DNA of 64,000 nucleotides from Streptomyces sp. CBMA291 (GCF_014596525.1 NZ_MSJP01000015.1:62001-126000); one strand, 5' to 3'; positions 31,918 to 40,189 are shown, counted from the stretch's first letter. A program made the numbers and translations. Notes: a model not told the origin generated them from the sequence alone.

Positions 31918-32017
31918 TCCCGCCCCCTTCCCCGCGCGCGCCCCGCCGCCGACGTGACCGCCCTCCGTCGGCGTGCCGTGCCGCCGCGCGTCCTCAGCGA
32001 ACCCAGGACGGTCCTCC

Positions 32018-32710
32018 ATGCCTCCCACCGCGCCTCCGCACACCCTGAACCCTCCGAACCCCCTGAACGCCCCTGATTCCTCGGCCGGTTCCCCTCTCGG
32101 TTCCGCCCCTAGCTCCTCCCCCGACGCCTCGGCCGGTTCCTCGCCGTTGCCGCCGGGCTCCCCGGCTTCCACCGCCGCCACGTCACCGGCCGGACCGGGC
32201 GCGCCAGTCGCCCCGACCGCCCCGACCGAAGCCGAACTCCTCGATTTCGTACGGCGTACGGCGGCCGACCGGGCACTGGTCGACTCCCTGCCGCTCGACC
32301 CCGAGGACCGTACGTGGGTACGGCTCGACGGGCCCGGTGGCAGCGAGGCGTGGCTCATCGGCTGGCCGCCCGGCACCGGCACGGGCTGGCACGACCACGC
32401 CGAGTCGCTGGGCGCCTTCACCACCGCGCGCGGCACCCTGACCGAGCACGCGCTCGCCGTCCGCCTCCCGGCGGGCGGCTGGAAGACCCTGGAGCTGGCC
32501 GACGGCGTGGACCGCTCCCGGCTGCTGCCGGAGGGCCGGGGCCGGGCCTTCGGCCGCCACCACGTCCACGAGGTGCTCAACGCCTCGCCGGACGCCCACG
32601 CGGTCTCGGTGCACGCCTACTATCCGCCGCTCCCACTGATCCGGCGGTTCAGCCGGACCGGCGCCGTCCTCCGCCTTGAGCAGGTCGAGCGTGCGAAGGA
32701 GTGGCAGTGA
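32018..32710 (+). CDS. Cysteine dioxygenase type I family protein
   Basis: Non-haem Fe(II) cupin that oxidises cysteine to cysteine sulfinate. The iron ligands are visible in HDHAESLGAF (first two His, about residue 128) and in RHHVHEVLN (third His, about 185). Length of the catalytic part (about 160 residues) fits bacterial Cdo. Residues 1-70 are a Pro/Ser/Ala low-complexity leader that the enzyme does not need; an internal start cannot be excluded but no better RBS is seen. It overlaps the rhodanese gene by 4 bp (GTGA), and the Cys-rich leader peptide upstream supports a role in cysteine homeostasis. Confidence 0.9.
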   Translation: MPPTAPPHTLNPPNPLNAPDSSAGSPLGSAPSSSPDASAGSSPLPPGSPASTAATSPAGPGAPVAPTAPTEAELLDFVRRTAADRALVDSLPLDPEDRTWVRLDGPGGSEAWLIGWPPGTGTGWHDHAESLGAFTTARGTLTEHALAVRLPAGGWKTLELADGVDRSRLLPEGRGRAFGRHHVHEVLNASPDAHAVSVHAYYPPLPLIRRFSRTGAVLRLEQVERAKEWQ

Positions 32711-33390
32711 GCACCGGACGCGTGGGCATCGACGAACTCCTGGAACAGGTCAGGGCGGGCATCGACCGGATCGAGCCCCGGGCCGCCCACGCGGCGTACG
32801 AGGCGGGCGACGCGCTCCTCGTGGACATCCGCTACGCGGCCCTGCGCGAACGGGACGGGCTGATCCCGGGCGCCCTCGTCGTGGAGCGCAACGAGCTGGA
32901 GTGGCGGCTCGATCCCCTGGGCAGCCACCGCGCGGCGGAGGCGGACAGCCACGACCTGCGGGTGGTGGTCCTGTGCAACGAGGGCTACGCCTCCTCCCTG
33001 GCGACGGAGTCCCTGCGCCGTCTGGGCCTGCACCGGGCGACGGACCTGACCGGCGGCTTCCAGGCCTGGAAGGCGGCGGGCCTCCCGGTCCTCCTCCCGA
33101 AACCGGACCCCTCCCCGCAGTCCGGCCCCGTCCCGGATACGGGCCTCGATACGGGCCTCGATCCGAAGCCGGGCCCTTCCCCGAAGCCCGAACTCCCTCC
33201 GAAACCGGGCCATGATCCGAAGCCGGGTCTCTCCGCGAAACCGGGCCCCTCCCCGAGGACCGGCCTCCGCCTGGAGTCTGGCGCCGCCCCGGAACCGGGC
33301 CCCTTCCCGAGGACCGGCCTCCGCCCGGAGTCTGGCGCCCTCCGTGGAACCGGGCCCCTTCCCGAAGGGGGGTCTCCGCCCGGAGACTGA
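32707..33390 (+). CDS. Rhodanese-like sulfurtransferase with proline-rich repeat tail
   Basis: A single rhodanese domain (about residues 20-128) with the catalytic Cys in VVLCNEGYASSLATESLRR, ending GGFQAWKAAGLPV. It moves sulfane sulfur between thiols, a sensible partner for cysteine dioxygenase. Residues 130-227 are a low-complexity tail of degenerate PKPGPSP and RTGLRPESG units. The GTG at 32707 overlaps the Cdo stop as GTGA and has GAAGGAG five bases before it. The tail is encoded by a repeat tract that continues after the stop codon in another frame, so the real C-terminus may vary between strains. Confidence 0.88.
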   Translation: MSTGRVGIDELLEQVRAGIDRIEPRAAHAAYEAGDALLVDIRYAALRERDGLIPGALVVERNELEWRLDPLGSHRAAEADSHDLRVVVLCNEGYASSLATESLRRLGLHRATDLTGGFQAWKAAGLPVLLPKPDPSPQSGPVPDTGLDTGLDPKPGPSPKPELPPKPGHDPKPGLSAKPGPSPRTGLRLESGAAPEPGPFPRTGLRPESGALRGTGPLPEGGSPPGD

Positions 33391-33600
33391 CGCCGTCCCG
33401 GAGTCCGGCCCCGTCCGGGATCCGGGCTCCCTCCCGGACCTGGACGTCACTTCGGACCCGACCGTCACCCCGGACCTGGCCGCCACCCCGAATTCGGCCA
33501 TCACCCCGGACCTGGACGTCCCCTCGGGCCCGACCTTCGCCCCGGACCCGACCGTCACCCTGGGCCCGACCGTCACCCCCGAAGCCAGTCCCTGCCGGAC
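33095..33600. repeat. Degenerate repeat tract in and after the rhodanese gene
   Basis: About 500 bp of imperfect direct repeats. Inside the gene the unit is of CCGAAACCGGGCCCCTCC type plus two long copies of an AGGACCGGCCTCCGCC-GGAGTCTGGCGCC segment (near 33256 and 33310). After the stop codon at 33390 the unit changes to CCGGACCTGGACGTCACC / CCGACCGTCACCCCG, about 18-30 bp, up to the end of recX. An open frame runs through on either strand but there is no start, RBS or conserved protein. Confidence 0.7.
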
Positions 33601-33612
33601 GGCCCCCCGTAA

Positions 33613-34179
33613 TCAGAAGGGCTCGTCAAGCCCGTCCGTGTCCTCGCCCTCCGCCTCCAGCGCTTGGCGGACGACTCTGAGCGCCATGCCCTCCGGGTAG
33701 CCCTTGCGGGCGAGCATCCCGGCGAGTCTGCGCAGTCTGCGGTCTCGGTCGAGGCCACGGGTGGCGCGCAGCTTGCGGTCGACCAGCTCGCGTGCCGTGG
33801 CCTCCTCCCGCTCGGAGTCCAGCCGCTCCACCGCCTCCTGGATGAGGGTCTGCTCGACACCCTTGGTCCGCAGCTCACGGGCGAGGGCGCGGCGGGCGAG
33901 GCCCCGGCCGTGGTGGCGGGACTCCACCCAGGCTCCCGCGAAGGCGGCGTCGTCGATGAGCCCGACGTCCTCGAAGCGGGAGAGGACCTCCTCGGCCACC
34001 TCGTCGGGGATCTCCTTCTTGCGCAACGCGTCGGCGAGCTGTTTTCGGGTGCGCGGGCTCCCGGTGAGCAGGCGCAGGCAGATCGCCCGCGCCCGCTCAG
34101 CCGGTTCCTGGGGTGGCGGCGCCTTCTCGGCCCTCGACGAGTCGGGACCGTCACCCGGCCATTCGGTGCGCCCGGTCAC
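33613..34179 (-). CDS. recX: Regulatory protein RecX
   Basis: Negative modulator of RecA that destabilises or caps RecA filaments. The 188-residue protein has the tandem three-helix RecX repeats: RARAICLRLLTGSPRTRKQLADAL, VAEEVLSRFEDVGLIDDAAFAGAW, GRGLARRALARELRTKGV and LRRLAGMLARKGYPEGMALRVVRQAL. The GTG at 34179 is four bases after the recA stop codon, so it is translated from the recA message; an upstream extension into recA is not meaningful. The first 35 residues are a variable hydrophilic leader. It ends next to the rhodanese repeat tract. Confidence 0.93.
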   Translation of the reverse strand: MTGRTEWPGDGPDSSRAEKAPPPQEPAERARAICLRLLTGSPRTRKQLADALRKKEIPDEVAEEVLSRFEDVGLIDDAAFAGAWVESRHHGRGLARRALARELRTKGVEQTLIQEAVERLDSEREEATARELVDRKLRATRGLDRDRRLRRLAGMLARKGYPEGMALRVVRQALEAEGEDTDGLDEPF

Positions 34180-34183
34180 TGGT

Positions 34184-35311
34184 TCAGCTCTTGACCGCGG
34201 TGGCCTTGGTCGCCTTCGCGGTCTTGCTCGCGGCTGCCGGGGCGGCCTTGGCCGCCTCGTCCGGGGTGGTCGCGCCGTCGGCGGCGGCCGCCGTGTCGCC
34301 GCTTCCGGTCTCGGGACGGACGCCGACGCCGAGCTTCTCCTTGATCTTCCTCTCGATCTCGTCGGCGAGGTCGGGGTTGTCCTTGAGGAAGTTGCGGGCG
34401 TTCTCCTTGCCCTGGCCCAGCTGGTCGCCCTCGTACGTGTACCAGGCACCGGCCTTGCGGACGAAGCCGTGCTCCACGCCCATGTCGATCAGGCCGCCCT
34501 CGCGGCTGATGCCCTGGCCGTAGAGGATGTCGAACTCGGCCTGCTTGAACGGGGGCGCGACCTTGTTCTTGACGACCTTGACGCGGGTGCGGTTGCCGAC
34601 CGCGTCCGTGCCGTCCTTGAGGGTCTCGATGCGGCGGATGTCGAGGCGCACGGAGGCGTAGAACTTCAGGGCTCGGCCACCGGTCGTGGTCTCCGGCGAG
34701 CCGAACATCACACCGATCTTCTCGCGGAGCTGGTTGATGAAGATCGCGGTGGTCTTGGACTGGTTGAGCGCGCTGGTGATCTTCCGGAGCGCCTGGCTCA
34801 TCAGCCGGGCCTGGAGACCGACGTGGGAGTCGCCCATCTCGCCCTCGATCTCCGCGCGCGGGACGAGCGCGGCGACGGAGTCGATGACGATCAGGTCGAG
34901 GGCGCCGGAGCGGACCAGCATGTCGACGATCTCAAGGGCCTGCTCGCCGTTGTCCGGCTGGGACAGGATGAGGTTGTCGATGTCGACGCCGAGCTTCTTG
35001 GCGTACTCGGGGTCGAGGGCGTGCTCGGCGTCCACGAAGGCCACCTGGCCGCCGGCCTTCTGGGCGTTGGCCACCGCGTGCAGGGTCAGGGTCGTCTTGC
35101 CGGAGGACTCCGGTCCGTAGATCTCGACGACACGGCCGCGCGGCAGGCCACCGACGCCGAGGGCGATGTCGAGGGCGGTCGAACCGGTGGAGATCACCTC
35201 GATCGGCTCCTGGGTGCGGTCGCCCATGCGCATCACGGCGCCCTTGCCGAATTGGCGTTCAATCTGTGCGAGCGCGGCGTCGAGCGCCTTCTCGCGGTCG
35301 GTTCCTGCCAT
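34184..35311 (-). CDS. recA: Recombinase RecA
   Basis: ATP-dependent strand-exchange protein and LexA co-protease. The 375-residue protein has Walker [10 protein letters not shown] (66-74), [15 protein letters not shown], Walker [18 protein letters not shown], loop L2 region [25 protein letters not shown] in outline and an Ala/Lys/Thr-rich C-tail typical of Streptomyces RecA. The ATG at 35311 gives [24 protein letters not shown], the universal start. It is followed by recX. Two damage-type promoters are visible upstream: a LexA-type box with -35 TTGACA, and a PafBC-type motif. Confidence 0.98.
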   Translation of the reverse strand: MAGTDREKALDAALAQIERQFGKGAVMRMGDRTQEPIEVISTGSTALDIALGVGGLPRGRVVEIYGPESSGKTTLTLHAVANAQKAGGQVAFVDAEHALDPEYAKKLGVDIDNLILSQPDNGEQALEIVDMLVRSGALDLIVIDSVAALVPRAEIEGEMGDSHVGLQARLMSQALRKITSALNQSKTTAIFINQLREKIGVMFGSPETTTGGRALKFYASVRLDIRRIETLKDGTDAVGNRTRVKVVKNKVAPPFKQAEFDILYGQGISREGGLIDMGVEHGFVRKAGAWYTYEGDQLGQGKENARNFLKDNPDLADEIERKIKEKLGVGVRPETGSGDTAAAADGATTPDEAAKAAPAAASKTAKATKATAVKS

Positions 35312-35354
35312 GGGTTCCACCCGGTTTGCTTGAGTCGATCGCTTCATGGGAAAG

Positions 35355-35377
35355 ACGCTAACCCCTGCCACTGACAA
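35355..35377 (-). promoter_or_regulatory. recA: recA promoter 2: PafBC-type (RecA-NDp) motif
   Basis: On the minus strand TTGTCAGTG (35377-35369), eight bases, then TAGCGT (35360-35355). This matches the mycobacterial LexA-independent DNA-damage motif TTGTCRGTG-N8-TAnnnT at every defined position. The start would be near 35348, 37 bp before the ATG. Confidence 0.85.
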
Positions 35378-35451
35378 CGGGCTCCGACGTCCCCTCCGGC
35401 CTGTGGACAACCCGCCGACAAACCCGCGTTCCCTGGGCCGGACCTTCATAA

Positions 35452-35477
35452 GAATAGATGTTCGATTTCACTGTCAA
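35452..35477 (-). promoter_or_regulatory. recA: recA promoter 1 with LexA-type SOS box
   Basis: On the minus strand GAACATCTATTC (35463-35452) fits the actinobacterial SOS box GAAC-N4-RTTC in all fixed positions. It lies just after a -35 TTGACA (35477-35472), so LexA would cover the promoter. This gives recA both LexA-dependent and LexA-independent damage control. Confidence 0.85.
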
Positions 35478-35582
35478 GCGTGCCACGCGAGCCCCGACGT
35501 CCCGGTATCGACCGAATCGCCCCGCCCGCGACCGCACCCCCACCCTTCTATCGCCAATCCCCGTTGTTCCTAGAATGGCCGA

Positions 35583-36245
35583 ATGAAGGACATCGACGCC
35601 ATCGCGGCGCTCCAGGACCCGGTACGGCGCCGCCTGTACGAGTACGTGACGGCCCAGGGCCGCGAGGTCGGCCGCAACGAGGCCGCCGAGGCGACCGGGG
35701 TGACGCGCACCCTCGCCGCGCACCACCTGGACAAGCTGACCGAGGCGGGACTCCTGGAGAGCGGCAGCCGACGCCTGACGGGGCGCTCGGGACCGGGGGC
35801 CGGCCGCCCCGCGAAGGTCTACACCCGGGCGCGGGCCGAGCACACGGTGTCGCTGCCCTCCCGCGACTACCGCACCGCCGCCGAACTGCTCGCCGAGGCG
35901 GCCGAGCAGGCCGGTCTGGACGCGGGCCTCTGCGCCGTCGCGCGGAGCCGCGGCGAGGCCCTGCGCGGCGCCGCCGAACCCTGCGGCGACCTGACGGACG
36001 TCATGGAGACACTGACCGCCCGAGGCTACGAACCGCACCTCGAAGAGGCCGTCGTCCGGATGCGCAACTGCCCCTTCCACTCCGTCGCCGAGCGCTTCCC
36101 ACCCCTCGTCTGCGGCATGAACCTCGCCCTCCTGGAAGGGCTGATCGGCACGGAGGGGCCCGTCCGCGCCCGGATGGACTCCCGGCCCGGGGAGTGCTGC
36201 GTCGTGGTCGAACCCGCCGAGCCCTCTAAAACCAATGCAGATTGA
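35583..36245 (+). CDS. Winged-helix regulator with C-terminal Cys motif (SufR-like)
   Basis: A 220-residue transcriptional regulator. Residues 5-80 form an ArsR-like winged helix (LQDPVRRRLYEYV, VGRNEAAEATGVTRTLAAHHLDKL, a wing with GAGRPAKVY). The C-terminal part has NCPFHSVAERFPPLVCGMNLALLEG and later GECCVV, cysteines spaced as in the Fe-S-binding segment of SufR-type regulators. An iron-sulfur or metal sensor is therefore likely, but ligands are not proven. The ATG at 35583 lacks a strong RBS. It is followed 32 bp later by a DUF3291 gene in the same direction, probably its target or operon partner. Confidence 0.82.
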   Translation: MKDIDAIAALQDPVRRRLYEYVTAQGREVGRNEAAEATGVTRTLAAHHLDKLTEAGLLESGSRRLTGRSGPGAGRPAKVYTRARAEHTVSLPSRDYRTAAELLAEAAEQAGLDAGLCAVARSRGEALRGAAEPCGDLTDVMETLTARGYEPHLEEAVVRMRNCPFHSVAERFPPLVCGMNLALLEGLIGTEGPVRARMDSRPGECCVVVEPAEPSKTNAD

Positions 36246-36277
36246 CATAGAAATCGCCGCCGTGCTGGGATGAGCCC

Positions 36278-36787
36278 ATGACCGCTACTCCGCCTGCCTG
36301 CCAGCTCGCCCAGCTCAACGTCGCCACCCTGCTCCACCCGCTCGACCACCCGCTCATCGCGCCCTTCGTCGAGCTGCTCGAACCGGTCAACGCCTCCGCC
36401 GAGGCCTCCCCCGGCTTCGTGTGGCGGCTCGTGGGCGACGGGGACACCGACGCCACCGGTCTGCGTCCGGCAGGCGAGAACGTCATCGTCAACATGTCGG
36501 TGTGGGAGTCCCAGGAGGCCCTGTGGGACTTCACCTACCGCAGCGGACACCTGGAGGTCGTACGGCAGCGGCGCGACTGGTTCGAGCGGCACGTGTCGGC
36601 GCATCTGGTGCTCTGGTGGGTCCCCGCCGGCCACGTCCCGACCATCACGGAAGCCCTGGAGCGGCTGGCGGACCTGCGGGAGAACGGCCCGTCCCCGCGC
36701 GCGTTCACCTTCGCCTCCACCTACAGTGCCGACGAAGCCGCCGAGCACGCGCGCGTAGTGCCCGCCGAAGGCCGGTCGGGCGCCTGA
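36278..36787 (+). CDS. DUF3291 domain-containing protein
   Basis: A 169-residue protein matching DUF3291, a dimeric alpha-beta-barrel-like family of unknown activity. It begins MTATPPACQLAQLNVATLLHPL and has VNMSVWESQEALWDFTYRSGH (about 70-90) and RQRRDWFERHVSAHLVLWWVPAGHVPT-type core around 98-124, conserved in the family. It lies downstream of the SufR-like regulator gene and likely shares its promoter. Relatives are often near stress regulators; a haem-degrading monooxygenase-like fold has been suggested for the family, which I cannot confirm here. Confidence 0.85.
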   Translation: MTATPPACQLAQLNVATLLHPLDHPLIAPFVELLEPVNASAEASPGFVWRLVGDGDTDATGLRPAGENVIVNMSVWESQEALWDFTYRSGHLEVVRQRRDWFERHVSAHLVLWWVPAGHVPTITEALERLADLRENGPSPRAFTFASTYSADEAAEHARVVPAEGRSGA

Positions 36788-36852
36788 GAAACCGGGGCGG
36801 GGTCCTGTGGAACCGGGGGCGGGACCCTTCGGAACCGGGGGCGGGGTGCTGC
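36788..36852. repeat. Three 22-bp repeats between DUF3291 and siderophore synthetase genes
   Basis: GGAACCGGGGGCGGGGTCCTGT-type units at 36788-36808, 36809-36830 and 36831-36852, plus a partial fourth (GGAACGG). They start at the DUF3291 stop codon. Confidence 0.8.
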
Positions 36853-36879
36853 GGAACGGTGGGTGCCCGAGAGACCCGC

Positions 36880-38574
36880 TCAGGGCCCGACGCGGGTGTC
36901 AGGGAAGCCCGCCCGGCCCTCCCCCGCCGCCAGCGGGTTCGGGAGCCCCGTCCAGAGTTCCGCGCCCGCCGGGTCCAGCCGCATCAGGGTGAGCGCCTTG
37001 GCCGGAAGCGGCCGTGTGCGCAGGGCGTGCAGGTCGGGGGTCGGAGCCAGCTCCGGGATGGCCTTCTCCAGGATCGCGCCGAGCGTCGGCGCGTCCCCCG
37101 CCAGCGGGCCGAGCGCCCCGGTGACCAGACTGCCCAGGACCTTGCGGCGCAGGGTGCCCGGGTCGTCGTTCAGGAGGCGGCCGTTGAGCGGCGGGGCCGC
37201 GATGCCGTGCCGGGCGAGCCGCGCGGGGCTGATCCGGATGTCGGCGAGGTCCCGGTAGACCAGGCGCAGCGGCCGGCACTCGGCGTCGACCACCACGAGC
37301 AGGTTCTGTCCGTGCGCCTCCAGCGCCACCCCGAGGTCGAGCAGCTCCAGGCAGACACCGAGGGCCAGCCGCGCGAAGGCGGCCACCCGGTCGAGCCGTT
37401 CGCCCGGCGTACGGGAGGCCAGCAGCGCGGGCAGGACGGCCACCGGCACGACGCTCTCCCCGGCCTCCCCGCGCGCGTGGACCTGCGGCGCCTCCCGGAG
37501 CAGCACCGCCAGATCGGCGGTGCCCGCACCGGCCGCGGCGAGGGTACGGGCGATGTGCAGGCGGCCCTCGAACCGTTCGGCGATGCCCTCGGCGAACACC
37601 GAGGTGGCGACGGCGTGGGTGACCGTGTACGCCGAGATGTCCCGGACGGTCGAGGTCAGCCGGGTACTCAGCGAGGTCTTGACATGCGTGTCCCCGGACC
37701 CGCCCACGCGCGCGTACGCCCCTGCCGCGTGTACGTGCGCGTGCTCCCCGGCCCCGTACTCGCCCGACCGGCCCACGCGCGCGTACTCCCCTCCCGGGGC
37801 CCACGAAGCCCCTCCGGCCGCCATCAGGGCCTCCCCCTCGTCCCCCAGGGCCAGGGTGCGCAGGGAGAGCAGCGGGTGCGCGTCCGGTCCCGGGCGCAGC
37901 CGTAGCCCGGACAGCACGTGGGCTGCCTGCCAGGGGTGGACGGGGATCAGCACGGAGGAGCCGTCGCGCAGTGCGGCGGGCCAGGCGCCCGACACGGCGG
38001 CGTCCTCGACCTCGGCGAGCCGCAGCGGGACGACCGGCCGGTGCTCGGGCGCGTACGCCAGCTGCTCGACGGCCGAGAAGCCCGGCCTGGAGCGGCAGCA
38101 GGGGTGGTACGGGTGCCCGTCGGTCTCCGCCTGCTCCCACGCCCACGAGGTGGCCCCCGGGACCGCGAGGGGCCGCCGGGGCGTCGTACGCGACAGGGCC
38201 ATCGACGCCACGCTGTGGTCGAGTTCGGCGGCCAGCCGGCCGCCCTCCGGGACTCCCAGGGCCGCCACCAGTTCGGCCGGATGGTCGAACGGGCGCCCGT
38301 CCAGCTCAAGCTCGGTCACGGACGCGCCCGTCGCCCACGGGTCCGCGTGCGGGCCGCGCAGTCGCCGCCCGTCGGCGAGCCGCAGGGTGACGCCCTCACG
38401 GCCCGTCGAGCGTCCTGTGACCCAGGGGAACGGCTCATGGACGAGACCGCGCCACAACCGGGTCAGGACCGCGCTCCGCGCCCCCTGGAGACCTGCGGCG
38501 TACGCGGTGGCCGAATCGGGCCGTACGGCGTCCAGCTCGGCGGCGAGAGCCCGTTCCGCAGTGGTTCGGCACAT
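36880..38574 (-). CDS. IucA/IucC-family NIS siderophore synthetase with internal repeat insertion
   Basis: ATP-dependent synthetase that amidates or esterifies a carboxylate in NRPS-independent siderophore assembly. The 564-residue protein has DGHPYHPCCRSRPGFS (about 150-166), IPVHPWQ, HVKTSLSTRLTSTVRDIS (about 298-316), the helical C-terminal FhuF-like part with EAHGQNLLVVVD and YRDLADIRI. Between PLLSLRTLAL and HVKTSL there is a 40-residue segment of degenerate EYARVG / EHAHVHAAGAYARVG units (about 258-297) that relatives do not need. The family lysine after HPYHP is replaced by CCRSR. It diverges from a second NIS synthetase across 47 bp. Confidence 0.88.
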   Translation of the reverse strand: MCRTTAERALAAELDAVRPDSATAYAAGLQGARSAVLTRLWRGLVHEPFPWVTGRSTGREGVTLRLADGRRLRGPHADPWATGASVTELELDGRPFDHPAELVAALGVPEGGRLAAELDHSVASMALSRTTPRRPLAVPGATSWAWEQAETDGHPYHPCCRSRPGFSAVEQLAYAPEHRPVVPLRLAEVEDAAVSGAWPAALRDGSSVLIPVHPWQAAHVLSGLRLRPGPDAHPLLSLRTLALGDEGEALMAAGGASWAPGGEYARVGRSGEYGAGEHAHVHAAGAYARVGGSGDTHVKTSLSTRLTSTVRDISAYTVTHAVATSVFAEGIAERFEGRLHIARTLAAAGAGTADLAVLLREAPQVHARGEAGESVVPVAVLPALLASRTPGERLDRVAAFARLALGVCLELLDLGVALEAHGQNLLVVVDAECRPLRLVYRDLADIRISPARLARHGIAAPPLNGRLLNDDPGTLRRKVLGSLVTGALGPLAGDAPTLGAILEKAIPELAPTPDLHALRTRPLPAKALTLMRLDPAGAELWTGLPNPLAAGEGRAGFPDTRVGP

Positions 38575-38621
38575 GGGGTTGTTCTATCGCGGTCGAACAC
38601 GATCCACACATACTGAGAACG

Positions 38622-40187
38622 ATGAACACACTGACGCGGGCCGCCGACGCGCTGGCGGTGACGCCCTTGCTCAACTGTCTGCTCCGTGAGGCGGCGGAGC
38701 CCGCTTCGGCGGTCCCGGACACCGGCCGGGAGGAGCCGTCCGACCGCTCCGTCCACCGGCTCCGGGCCAGCGGCCGTCTCCTCAGGGTGCGCCCCGGCCA
38801 CCGTCCCTCGTCCCCCGAGCTGTGGAACGGGCGGTCCTGGCGGGCCCTGGACCACGCCGCTCTGGTCGACCTCGCCGTCCAGGAGATGAGCGCCACCACG
38901 GGCCGCTCCAATCCGGCCCTCGCCGCCGAGATGGCCGCCAGCCGCAGCGCCGTACGGGCCGTCCTCGCCGCCCGTGCCCGCACGACGCCGCCCGAGGACC
39001 CCTGGCTCCGCTCCGAGCAGGCCCTCGTCATGGGCCACCCGTACCATCCGGCCCCCAAGGCCCGTACCTCCGGCGGGTCCCCCACCGCGTGGCTGCGCTA
39101 CGCGCCGGAGGCGTACGCCCGGTTCCCGCTGGTGCTGCTCGGCGTCCGGGAGGACGCGGTGGTCGAGGACGGGGACACCCGGGCCCTCGACGCCCTCGGC
39201 GAGGCCCCGCCGGGCTACCGGCTGCTCCCCGCCCATCCCTGGCAGCTCGAACTGTCGGACCGTGTCCCCCGGCTGCGGGCCGCCTTCGCCGAGGGGCGGC
39301 TCATCCGGCTCGGCACCACCCGCGAGGCCGCCCGGCCGACCTCTTCGGTGCGCACCCTGTACGTCCCCGGCGGCGGCTCCGGTACGGGCGACGGCCTGTT
39401 CCTGAAGTTCAGCCTCGACGTGCGGATCACCAACGACATCCGCCGGATGCGCCGCCACGAACTGCTCCACGTACGCCGGACCGACCCGCTGGTCAGCGCC
39501 GCCTTCACCGCCATGGGCGGACCCGCGACCTGGCTCAGCGACCGGGGGTACCGCACGGTGGACGGGCTCTTCGAGACCTGCGCCGTCCTCGTCCGGGACG
39601 GTCTGGACCGGCATCTGGCGCCCGGCACGACGGCGGTGCTCGCGGCGGCGCTCGTCGAGGGCTTCCCCGGCAATCCCCTCGACCGGGTCACCGATCCCCG
39701 GGTCTGGTGGTCGGCGTATCTGCGCCAGGTCGTGCCGCCGGTCCTGGAGGCGTTCGCCCGTTTCGGCGTCGTCGTGGAGTGCCACCTACAGAACACGTTG
39801 ATAGCCGTGGACGCCCAGGGCCTTCCCGTCCAGTCGGTCTTCCGTGACGCGGAGGGCGCCAAGACCGTGCCCGAGATGCCCCGTGAGGCGGCCTGGCGGC
39901 GCCTCGCCTACTGTCTGGTGGTCAACAACCTCTCCGAGGTCGCCGGAGCCCTCGCGGACCGTTTCCCCGGCTCCACCGCCGCCCTGTGGGCGCTGGCCCG
40001 CGCCGAGTTCGAGCGCGGCGGCCGGCTGCCCGCACTCCCCGGTCTCGCCGGTCTGCTCGACGAGCCCACCCTGCCGGGCAAGGCGAACCTGCTCTCCCGC
40101 TGGATCAGGGCGGAGGGAACCGCCCCCCGCTACCTCCCGGTCCCGAATCCACTCGTACGCGACACGGTGGGCAGCACGCGCGCGTAG
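38622..40187 (+). CDS. IucA/IucC-family NIS siderophore synthetase
   Basis: Second NIS synthetase, 521 residues, with a regular set of motifs: MGHPYHPAPKARTSGG (about 136-150, the ATP-binding loop), LPAHPWQLEL, TSSVRTLYVPGG, FLKFSLDVRITNDIRRMRRHEL (about 262-283), and the C-terminal ECHLQNTLIAVD and VFRDAEGAK segment. The ATG at 38622 reads MNTLTRAADALAVTPLLN. With the divergent paralogue it would make a two-step amide-coupled citrate- or hydroxamate-type siderophore. No decarboxylase, hydroxylase or exporter genes are adjacent, so precursors must come from elsewhere. No actinobacterial iron box (TTAGGTTAGGCTAACCTAA type) is seen in the 47-bp promoter gap. Confidence 0.9.
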   Translation: MNTLTRAADALAVTPLLNCLLREAAEPASAVPDTGREEPSDRSVHRLRASGRLLRVRPGHRPSSPELWNGRSWRALDHAALVDLAVQEMSATTGRSNPALAAEMAASRSAVRAVLAARARTTPPEDPWLRSEQALVMGHPYHPAPKARTSGGSPTAWLRYAPEAYARFPLVLLGVREDAVVEDGDTRALDALGEAPPGYRLLPAHPWQLELSDRVPRLRAAFAEGRLIRLGTTREAARPTSSVRTLYVPGGGSGTGDGLFLKFSLDVRITNDIRRMRRHELLHVRRTDPLVSAAFTAMGGPATWLSDRGYRTVDGLFETCAVLVRDGLDRHLAPGTTAVLAAALVEGFPGNPLDRVTDPRVWWSAYLRQVVPPVLEAFARFGVVVECHLQNTLIAVDAQGLPVQSVFRDAEGAKTVPEMPREAAWRRLAYCLVVNNLSEVAGALADRFPGSTAALWALARAEFERGGRLPALPGLAGLLDEPTLPGKANLLSRWIRAEGTAPRYLPVPNPLVRDTVGSTRA

Positions 40188-40189
40188 GA

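Noticed and set aside
33212..33700. Possible gene after the rhodanese
   Set aside because: Only repeat-derived PTVTPD-type sequence, no start with RBS, and it runs into the 3' end of recX on the other strand.
38575..38621. Iron box (IdeR/DmdR site) between the siderophore synthetase genes
   Set aside because: No TTAGGTTAGGCTAACCTAA-like sequence; the gap has no dyad of this kind.
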